Source: Tricholoma matsutake | Lineage: Eukaryota > Basidiomycota > Agaricomycetes > Agaricales > Tricholomataceae | Length of the DNA stretch: 64,000 nt | Reading direction: 5' to 3' | Assembly (NCBI GenBank): GCA_026075535.2 | Contig: AP026540.1 | Span: 3,782,001 to 3,846,000, forward strand | Shown here: piece by piece, positions 55,507 to 64,000 of the stretch | Position numbering within the stretch: the stretch's first letter is position 1 | Layout of the letters: each line of letters opens with the position of its first letter | Notes under the pieces: model-generated | What the model was told of the DNA's origin: nothing | The model's database searches: none | Seen by the model: only the letters and a program-made list of their open reading frames with translations | Program-made: the position numbers and the translations under genes

Positions 55507-55806
55507 ATTTTCATCAATTGATTTTGGGATTGTCCAACATGATAATGGCTTTCATATGTTAATAAGAGGTATTAATATGTGATATTAGTAGTAAATACAA
55601 TAGTTATCAACACTTTTCAAATGAATTTTGCTCTAAACATGTTGATTTTGTGCCAAACCCTTGTACCCTTGACAAACCCTCCCATACCCTTGGCAACCCT
55701 TATATGTTTCCATACCCTTACCCCTGATGGTAGGGTGTTCAGGGGTAGGGGTAAGGGTATGAGATTTGACACCCAGGGGTAACCCCTGCCTTGCCCTATC
55801 ACTAAC

Positions 55807-56440
55807 AAATTGCATGGTTGTGAAGACCCATACCTTGTGGGCGATTGAGTGATGCTTGCTACTCTTCACCATCATCAAGAATTCAAGGCTGGCAACAAAG
55901 CCAGGGTCACAATTTTTTTCCCTTGCTGGGATGGCCCCTTCTCTGTGACAAAGGCTTTCCCAGAGATGTCATCATGCAGTCTCCACCTGCCTAACTCACC
56001 AAATGTGTTTCTGACTTACCATGTCTCCTTGCTTAAACAGTTCAACAAAAATGACACCTCTCTATTCCCTTCCAGTGAACTTGGACAATGTCACAACCCA
56101 GACCAATCATGAGTGAAAATGGCCTGGAAGAATACCACATTGAAAAGATCATCAATGAGCAAAGAAGAGGCTGTGGATACCAATACCTTGTCCGATAGTT
56201 GAGCTATGGCAAGAGTGACAATCTGTGCCTTCCCCAATGGGAACTGGAAGATTGTGAAGTGTTGGACCTATGGAAGGCTTGTAGGGCAGAGGAAATACAG
56301 TAGCTTTTCCTTACTGGATTTTTTAATCTACCCATTGATGATAGTTGATGTGGTGCTTGATTTCAATTTTCTGCTGTGATTGTTTGCTACCTTTTGTTCT
56401 TCTTCAGAATGGTACCCCAGACACTTTTCTACAAGTGGGA
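55807..56440 (+). pseudogene. Old gypsy copy G, right of element H (integrase end and chromodomain relic)
   Basis: Continues from 47388 after removal of element H: NKLHGCEDPYLVGD, stop, FSVTKAFPEMSSCSLHLPNS, NVFLTYHVSLLKQ, then shifted frames with a chromodomain relic (GCGYQYLV, then LCLPQWELEDCEVLDLWK). Related to, but more decayed than, element F. Confidence 0.7.
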
Positions 56441-56691
56441 TGTAAGCCTGGCTTATATAACACTATTGATGCCTGTTTGTACATGGTTCCTTTTATAACC
56501 TTATTAATTGCCACAGTAGAATTCCCCATTCTTCATTATGTTCTCCCTAGACTTGCTTTTGTATTCTTGCTTGCTTCTAATTACACATTGTTGTCCTGTC
56601 TTTCACATGATTAGTAGTGAGTCCCCATTTCTATCCTCCTCCCTCTGCTTCTCCAGTGTTTCCTATTACCTGATTACAAGATAGGCTTCCA
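56441..56691 (+). repeat. 3' LTR of old gypsy copy G
   Basis: 251 bp, TGTAAGCCTGGCTTATATA to ATAGGCTTCCA. Same family as the element F LTRs but clearly diverged, so G is older than F. Confidence 0.8.
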
Positions 56692-57170
56692 CAGGATTGT
56701 TGATGAGCATGAGGGAAGAGACAAATGAGGAATATTCATCAGGAAGGGCATGTATGAGTGCCATTGAGTGGAGTTCATTGTCAAGGTCATCAAGGGTGAA
56801 GCCAGAGGGAGACCCTTGATAGCATGGACCTTCTCAAAAATGTGAGCTATGAGACCATCCAGGCTTTCATAGGTAGTGAAGTGTGTACCAGGCTTCTTTG
56901 ATTGATTTCCTCTCTCCAACAGCTCCCACATCTTCTTTGGATCATGTAAAACCTCACCCAGGTGATGCTTCTGGTCATTTTCAATATTTAAATAAATGTC
57001 CCCAGCCCCCTTATCCACTTTCTCTAACCACAACCAATGTGCCTCTGTATCCCCAGGGTTTAGGGTTGGTTCCTGTATATCTCTGGTCACAACCCTCCAC
57101 CACCTCTGTTTATGTCCCTAGGCAGCCATCTGATCCTTCCAGGAAACATAATTGTGATTGTTGAGGTGTG
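56692..57170 (-). pseudogene. Copia gag fragment (minus strand)
   Basis: From 57170 down: NYVSWKDQMAA, VVTRDIQEPTLNPGDTEAHW, DIYLNIENDQKHHLGEVLHD, MWELLERGNQSKKPGTHF and a frame-shifted end that would read like the gag helix FTLDDLDNELHSMALIHALP. Fits a UBN2-type copia gag. No LTR of its own seen. Cut by copia I at 57176. Confidence 0.7.
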
Positions 57171-57175
57171 GAAAA

Positions 57176-57550
57176 TGTTGAGAAACACACCGTGAGCATA
57201 CACAAGCAGCACATCACCTAATGCAGCAGAGTCAGAGTGATTGATGCATGATTGATGTGTGCACTATTTTTAGTGCACCCTTTTTGATATGGGCATGACA
57301 AATACACCTTGGTTTCCTTTATCATCTTTTCTCTTTGTCCATCAGACTTATATATACCAGTAGATAGATGGTCTGCCACCTCAGTCATTTATACAAGGAC
57401 TGAGGTGAGCACAATCTTAGACACCTGTTATTATAATCACTGACTGTACCTTAGTATATTCTTGTTTACATTAGGTACAGTACGATTGAATATAGTTATT
57501 TATACAAGGACTGAGTATATTCTTGTTTACATTAGGATTGATTCTCTACA
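57176..57550 (+). repeat. Copia I 5' LTR
   Basis: 375 bp, TGTTGAGAAACACACCGTG to ATTCTCTACA. TATATATACC near 57349 and the family hairpin CACCTCAGTC...GACTGAGGTG-like sequence at 57377-57407. Confidence 0.9.
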
Positions 57551-57561
57551 GGTTATGGGCC
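57551..57561 (+). other. Copia I primer binding site
   Basis: GGTTATGGGCC follows the 5' LTR directly, as in copia B and copia C. Confidence 0.8.
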
Positions 57562-58050
57562 ATTCCCATTGTTGAAACGATGGTAGACTTCCTAGCCACT
57601 TGACACGCATCGATGTCACCATCTGATCAATCAATCAAATTCCGATCATCACCTTGCCTCAGATCGTGGTAGCCACTCCAACACATATCTAATCTCTTTG
57701 TTAAACTCATTTTTCCTTCCTTGTTGCTCTCTGGCAAATTTTTCTTGCCATCATACCTGAATCTACCACACCCTCTGTCTCCCTTATCAAACTCTCAGTT
57801 TAGTACATGGGTGTCAAACTTGATAAACTTAAATCTAACTGGTCTGCTAATGCCTGCCTTGCCTATGCTTTTCTAGCATCTAGTGTTTCCCCTGGAGAAT
57901 GCCCCTTCCTCAATATGACAAAGGGACCGAATACTAATTGGAAGACCATTCAGAATTGGCAGCAGGAGGAGGGACCCATTCATCAGGTCTAGCTTTTGCA
58001 ACAAGCCCTCTCCATTCAATGTACAAAGGACACCCTACTTCCCAAAACCA

Positions 58051-59098
58051 CTGATAGGTCCACCTTGTTGTTCAAGCTCGGAGAACACATCTACAATTGT
58101 TGTCAAAGCTCTATGAGTCTCTACAGACCTCTACAAAGCTCTATGAACCCATACGAACTGCTCCAAAGTTCTACAAACATGTACAAACCTCTACAAAGTC
58201 ACAAAAATGCTTCAAAATTCTTTGCAACGCTTCGAAATTCTTTGTATGCCTTCAGCCGCTGTAATACAATTCCCCTGACCTTTGGACACATGTTCCACAC
58301 TTGCTACACATTGCCACATCACATGCCGAGCACACCAGACATGAGGAGACAAGACATTTTGCTTTTTAGGACACATTGTGATGTTTTCTGACATTTCTTT
58401 GATTTATTGGAACAATAGGACAAGTACCTTTAATACATTATGACTTTGCACATTTTCTTCTTCATCATTTCTCATTTACTTTGTGATTTGGACACCTTTT
58501 TTCCTTGCCTTATGTCTTCCTCATGTTTGCCTCATGGCCTTTTTCCTTTTCTAGTACTATCTCTTTAAAACATATATAACCTTGTACTATCTACTCCTTT
58601 CAACAAGAAATTGTCTTCCCGAATTGTATATCATCAGATTTAAGAGTTCAGCTCTTGAGTCTTAGCTCAGTCTTAGTCCGAAGCTCTGCAGTCTTCTGTG
58701 AACTTCTTTGTTCTGCTACTTCACATCTAAAAACTATTGTCAATTGTCTATCATATTCATTGCACATTGTCATTGTCTATCATCATCATCATTCGACATT
58801 GTCTATCATCTCACAAACCTCTCAAAACTATTTCAAATTTCTTCAAATTCTTTCACACCGCCTCTAATTCTTTCATATCACTTCAAAACAATTCATAGTG
58901 TTTTGTACTACTTTGCAGGGCTTCGCAGGACTTTGCATCACTTTGCAACACTTTGCACTACATCTACTGACTTTTGCTTAGCACAGTGATATTCAGTACC
59001 ACCTTGCACCCTTCCTCTGACTTGTGTTATATCATTTGAAGCCATTTTATAGGTTTTGTTTGGGTTTCCGGGTCGAGTATCATCACCACAGACTGAAT
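58051..59098. other. Unknown insertion in copia I gag (about 1.05 kb)
   Basis: Comparison with copia C shows gag broken between KTTDR and the following CALIEHAF-type residues. The inserted DNA has TATATAACC near 58570, repeats of CTACAAAGCTCTATG type (58110-58200) and TTTGCA repeats (58925-58955). TGTTG at 58066 and CACCACA ending at 59090 would suit a solo LTR, but I see no matching target duplication. Ends are approximate. Confidence 0.5.
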
Positions 59099-60313
59099 TT
59101 GCACATTAATTGAACATGCATTTGCCATGGGGAATATCAAAGCTGACCTCTTGTGTTCTATAGCCCTCTTGAACTCTCTCAGTGATCACTTCCCCCACAC
59201 CTGCTCCATTATCTCCCATGATATTATGAACTCTACCCCAGCATCCCCTTACACTTCCAATGCCATTCGCTGGTTCCTGGAAAATGAGCAAACCCTACTC
59301 AAGAACAACCAGCATACTCAATCCAAATCCTCCATTGTGCTCACTGCTCATGCCAAACCACCGAAGTCGATCAGCTCACTATTTTGCAGTGATCCCATCT
59401 GCAAGAAGACCTCGCACACCATTAAATTTTGCATCAAATCGGGGGGGGGAATGGCTGGGAAGATGGTTGAGGAGTCCAAGGTGGCAAACCCATGATCGAG
59501 AGGAAATGGTCAGGCACTGAGATGTCCAAAGTGCCCATTGCTGTGAAAGATGTTCATGGGTGTGCATTTACTGTACTAGTTGATGCCACACCTTTGCCAC
59601 CCTCATTGCCCCAATCCAAATTTTCTGGCATTGCCTGTGATCCTCTCCCTGCTGGCTCCATTGAGGAAATAGAATATGAGGGTTGGATGGTAGTCAAGGA
59701 GAGCCCATCACATCTGTTGATTGAAGCCAACATTCCATCCCTACCACAGAAACCGCACTCACAGTTGAATCCCTCAATCAACAATACATACTCAGATGTC
59801 CCTTGAGGACTTCCCTTTCATTGTGGATTCTGGTGCCACAGTTCATATATCCCCAGATCACTCAGACTTCCTTTCCCTTCATCCTACCAAACCCCATTCA
59901 GTAAAGGGGATTGGTGGATCATCCATTTCTGCCATCAGTGTCAGTGACATCAAAGTACATGTGGTGCGTGGTGCATCAATTATCTTACATAACACATTAT
60001 ACATCCTGAATGCAAATGTCCACCTTATCTCTGTCAGCTGCCTCACCAATGATTCCAACACCATTGCTCATTTCAATTCCTCATCCTGTTGGATCACTGA
60101 TAAATCTATGGGCACCTTCATTGCTCATGATCCCTTATTCCACACAAAGAAACTCTATGTTCTCACCCTTAATTCCACAACTGCAGAACACACTCTCACT
60201 GTTTATGGTACACCCACCCTTGAAACTTGGCACTGCCATCTTGGCCATGCAAATTATCAATCCTTATGGGATATGGCCAAAAATGGAACACTCACAGGTG
60301 TGTCAGTCTCTTC

Positions 60314-61148
60314 TAGTGTTTAAGGGTCCAGTCCAGTTCAGTTTTTTGACCCAGAAATGGAAATACACCGCAGCCTAAACCAGTCCAGAACCAACCCAGA
60401 TACCATGAGGACTGAACTGGACTGCATAGGACCAGTCCTTTCTGGTTAATGGACCTGAAAAGACCAGTTAAGACTGGTCCAGACTGATATTTTGTTGTGA
60501 AATTTGTTGTACCAACATAACCCATATGTATCTTAGCAACTATTACATGGACCTTACAACCATTGTACTGATGGATAGACATTGTAATTCCCCATTGTTT
60601 GGTCTAACTTTTAAGAGATTTTATCAAGATTTGACTTGGCTATGATCACTATAAAATCACATCTAATGGATGACTTGTGCTGATCACTAAGAAATGTAAT
60701 GTGACAACCATAAATGATGTGAAGCCTAGCATGCATTGACAGATGGTAGGAGTATTATAATACATGTTAGCCCTATGCTCATCAATGTAATCAAGGAAAT
60801 GATATGAGTAAGATGCAATGAAAGTCAATCTGATATGACAAAATACTCGTACCAAAATGGATTTGGTTATATCTTGCTCAATTCTTAACCATTTTTTATG
60901 AACCAGATGGCAGATTCACCAGATTTTATGTGGGAACACAGTCCAATATACATTCCCATGATAAGACTGGTTGTAACTGGTTTAAACTGGTTTTCTTTGG
61001 TTTTAGGATATTTTTCAAAATGGAAAGACTGCTAACTGGACTGCAAAAGACCAGTCCATAAATAGACCACTGGTCTGGTCTTTTCTGGTCCAATTCAGTT
61101 CAATTTCAGTCTTTTTTTCAGTCCTATGGACTGGACCCTTGAACACTA
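60314..61148. mobile_element. hAT-like non-autonomous element in copia I (835 bp)
   Basis: Terminal repeats TAGTGTTTAAGGGTCCAGTCC and the complement TAGTGTTCAAGGGTCCAGTCC, one mismatch in 21. The 8-bp flanks GTCTCTTC (60306-60313) and GTTTCTTC (61149-61156) form a target duplication with one transition. Subterminal regions are full of CCAGTC/GACTGG and CAGTTCAGTT motifs. No transposase coding. Confidence 0.85.
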
Positions 61149-63864
61149 GTTTCTTCAGTCTCAAGACCACCCAAATGTGATGCATGCATCCTTGGGAAAC
61201 AGATGAGAATACCAGTACCAAAGAAGCATAAGGAGGGTGAAGGGCATAAAGCAATGAGGAAGCTAGAGAAAGTATGGGTGGATTTATCAGGCACACATGC
61301 TGTTAGATCACATACTGGTAACAAATATGTGATGGACATCGTCGATGATTACACTTCCTTCCCATGGTCAATCCCCATGAAAAATAAGGATGACACATTT
61401 CCAGAACTTAAGGCGTGGGAACTTGCTCATGAAGCTGAAATGGGCTTAAAGGTCAGAATTTACATCACTGACAATGGCGAACTGAAATCACATGAAATGG
61501 AGGCATGGCTCAAATCCCGGGGCACTGAACAACACTTTACCACCCCTCACACATCAGCACACATAGGGCACATAGAGTGTATGCATAGAACTCTTATGGC
61601 AAAAGCAAGAACAATGTGCATCTATGTCAGGTTACCAACGTATCTCTGGGATGAGTTCTACCTTACAGCCATGCACCTACATGCCAAAACTACTACTCAA
61701 TCACTACAAGGAATTATGCCCTGGGAGCTGTGGCACAAATGTAAGCCAGATTACTTGTGTATGCATGAAATTGGCTGTTGGGCATTTGTCTTGATCTCCA
61801 AGAAGGACAACCCAAAAATATTTGAGTAATCTATTGAATGCATGCTCATAGGATATGAACACAATTCCAAAGCTTACCAGTGCTACAACCATTCCACCCA
61901 CAAAGTACACAGTACATATCATATCCACTTCATCAAGAGTCACAGGGGGCACCACCCATCTGGGCCAGATGTAATCCCCAACACAACAGAACCTGAAATA
62001 GATGAACCTGCACATCAAATGCCTACCTATGAATGAGGAACCCATCACCCCTTCTGCTCTCACAAATATACTGCCCCCAGCACCACAATAATCATCCCAT
62101 GTTCCAATACCAACTGAACATCACCCAGGTGGTGGACCAGCCATCACCTGCACAGAGGCAGCAGTACAGCCATCTAAGGAGAGTACTGATCACATCAAGG
62201 AACAACATCGGAAATGGAAGGAAGCAAAATGTGCAATGAAACAATGCACTGATCAAAGAACCTGCTAGTGGTAACATCATCAATGATCTCCACCAGACCT
62301 TTGAGAACCTTAATCTTGGAAATCAGGCACATGAACTTCTTACCCTGATCTCAGAGATGATGGATATTGATCTGGAGTCCCTCCAGTTCAAAGATGAGCC
62401 CAAGACATGGGATGAGGCTAAGGACTCAGCTGATGTGATCCAATGGGAGGCTGGGTATTGTGATGCACTGAAGTCACTAAAGGACATGGGAGTTTATAAG
62501 CTCATACCATGATCTAAGGTGCCATCTGGGAAATGCATCTGAAAGGGGAAACTCATCTTCCATATTAAGCATGATGAAGAAGGAAAGTTGGTCAGATGGA
62601 AAGTATGTCTTGTCTTTAAAGGTTTTGAGCAAATATACAGGAAAGACTACCTCACCTACTGCATGCATGGAATCATGGAGGATCCTTTTACACATAGCGG
62701 CCTCTCTGGGTTGGGATGCACAACAAATTGATGTGAAGACTGCTTTCCTATATGGCTTATTACCCAACGACAAGGTACAGTACATGCAACAACCTGTAGG
62801 ATTCAAAGAAGCTGGGAAGGAGGACTGGGTGTGGAGACTTCAGCATGGCTTATATGGTATGAAACAAAGCAGCCACATCTGGAACCAAACACTCAATGCT
62901 CAGATGATCAAATGGGGTTTCATGTGTTTAACCTGTGAGTCTTGCATATATTATCACAAAACTGACACCAGTACCATTATTTCTGGATAATAAACTAGGT
63001 ACTGTGCATTTCATTCATATCCTGGGACAGAGCCACATGGACAGTCACACTCTCTCAAACCGCCCTTATTGACAAAATCATCAAACAGTTCAGTCAAAGA
63101 GATGTGCACCCAGTATCAGCTCCTCTCAAACCAGGTTGCAAACTTTGCCATGCTAGTCCACAATCTGCAACCCCTGAGGAACATTCACAACTTGACAAAT
63201 TACCCTATTGATCCCTCATCAGATGCCTACTGTATCTAGCAATATCCACTTGGCCCAACATCTCATATTCTGTTCAACAACTCTCTCAATATCTTGATTC
63301 ATATTCATTTGAACACCAGAATGCAGCCATCAGGCTTGTATGCTACCTCAAGGGGACAAGGGATCTCAAACTACATCTTGGGGGGTGATTTCCCCATTAC
63401 ACTTTGCACCTGTAGCGATTCTGATTGGGCCAACTGTATTGATACCCAGGGTTATGCTTGTTCCCTTGGCTCTGGAGCCATCTCCTGGACTGCATGCAAA
63501 CAGAAGGATGTCACTGCTTCATCTTGTGAGGAAAGTAATGTGTTTGGCTGCAAACTCTACTCGACTCCATTGACCACCGCCAAACTAATTATACCATTAT
63601 CTCATGTGACAACACTGCAACCAAAACCATCTCTAAAGACCTTCTTCTCCACTCCTGAGTCAAACACATAGATATCAAATATCACTTCCTCTGTGAACAC
63701 GTCCAATCTGGCAACTTACGTCTCACCTATATCAACACCCACAAAAATGTTGCCGACATGTTCACAAAGGCACTGGATGTGAAACAATCCACTTACCTTC
63801 AAGGTTTCCTTGGGCTGCAATGATATGATTCCATGCGAGGAGGAGTACTCACAGTGAGGAGAAG

Positions 63865-64000
63865 TGTTGAGAAACACACCATGAGCATACACAAGTGGCA
63901 TCTATTTTTAGCACACCCTTTTTAATATTGGTGTGACAAACACGCCTTGGTTTCCTTTATCATCTTGTCCATCAGACTTATATATACCAGTAGATAGATG
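63865..64000 (+). repeat. Copia I 3' LTR, cut by the window end
   Basis: TGTTGAGAAACACACCATG onward, preceded by GAGGAGGAG-type purines. Relative to the 5' LTR it lacks about 55 bp after ACACAAG (near 63896). The remaining bases match closely. Confidence 0.85.

Larger units (their letters stand above)
47389..55798. mobile_element. Element H: small hAT-like element split by elements E and F
   Basis: Terminal repeats TAAGGCAAGGCAGGGGTA (left) and the complement of TAGGGCAAGGCAGGGGTTA (right), with an 8-bp target duplication typical of hAT. Without E (47412-49492) and F (49683-55506) only about 500 bp remain, rich in GGGTA/TACCC units (for example 49498-49625 and 55660-55790). It is non-coding, hence MITE-like, and sits inside gypsy copy G. 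Confidence 0.75.
57807..63825 (+). pseudogene. Copia I gag-pol, decayed and interrupted
   Basis: Gag: VKLDKLKSNWSANACLAYAF, LLQQALSIQCTKDTLLPK; after the insertion NIKADLLCSIALLNSLSD and the knuckle CSDPICKKTSHTIKFC. Protease: FPFIVDSGATVHIS (near 59814). GAG-pre-integrase: TWHCHLGHANYQSLWDMAKN. After the hAT element, integrase: KVWVDLSGTHAV, MDIVDDYTSFPW, ITDNGELKSHEM. RT: MESWRILLHIAASLGWDAQQ, DVKTAFLYG, GLYGMKQSS, CESCIYYHKTD, then a deletion that removes the HVDD section before GTVHFI. RNase H: CSDSDWANC, SWTACKQKDV, then shifted HIDIKYHF-like and DMFTKALD. Several frame changes. Confidence 0.85.
57176..64000 (+). mobile_element. Copia I: Ty1/copia retrotransposon, runs off the window
   Basis: 5' LTR 57176-57550, primer site, decayed gag-pol in the copia order, and the start of the 3' LTR at 63865. 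Closest in protein to copia C and copia A. It carries an unknown insertion of about 1.05 kb (58051-59098) and a hAT element (60314-61148), and has lost the part of RT with the catalytic aspartates. The 3' LTR lacks about 55 bp present in the 5' LTR. Confidence 0.9.

Noticed and set aside
58066..59090. Solo LTR with TGTTG...CACA ends
   Set aside because: Flanks CACCT and GACTG do not match and no second copy is visible, so only an unknown insertion is reported.

Overview
This window looks like nuclear DNA of a filamentous fungus, most likely a mushroom-forming basidiomycete (Agaricomycetes). The evidence is spliced genes with short introns (43-87 bp), fungal-type C2H2 regulators, a protein family common in Agaricomycetes, and a dense load of Ty1/copia, Ty3/gypsy, hAT-like and Crypton-like sequence. 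I see no rRNA, true tRNA or CRISPR.

Layout. (1) 1-6743: the 3' end of a copia element whose 3' LTR is split by a complete second copia element (837-6534, CTTTG target duplication). (2) 7058-16804: the only clear host-gene island, four genes all on the minus strand: two C2H2 zinc-finger proteins, one Agaricomycete protein of unknown function, and a GH99/GH71-like glycoside hydrolase fused to a tail of about 690 residues. (3) 17.0-24.3 kb: a foldback repeat, a 640-bp array of short palindromes, a decayed plus-strand gene with a GCR1_C-like domain carrying a 444-bp foldback hAT, and a convergent minus-strand Crypton/Ndc10-like tyrosine recombinase. (4) 24.66-38.997 kb: a repeated module (B) split by a 12.9-kb minus-strand copia element, itself split by a 7.3-kb plus-strand gypsy element. 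(5) 40.0-49.5 kb: inverted-repeat elements D and E, module C and gypsy debris. (6) 46.7-56.7 kb: an old gypsy copy holding a small hAT-like element (H), which holds both E and a complete chromodomain gypsy element (F). (7) 56.7-64.0 kb: a copia gag fragment, then a third copia element carrying an unknown 1-kb insertion and an 835-bp hAT element; it runs off the window.

The copia elements share LTR hairpins and a primer site matching the initiator tRNA-Met anticodon arm. Decay looks CpG-driven: most in-frame stops in copia B and the nested gypsy are TGA where CGA (Arg) is expected, and paired LTRs differ mainly by transitions at CpG. The most novel material is the module found in B, C, D and E (hairpin, short intron, copy-specific minisatellite, 30-bp palindromes), the outward-facing tRNA-like units in D and E, and the palindrome array beside the recombinase/GCR1_C pair. 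Coordinates were read by eye and may slip by a base or two in places.
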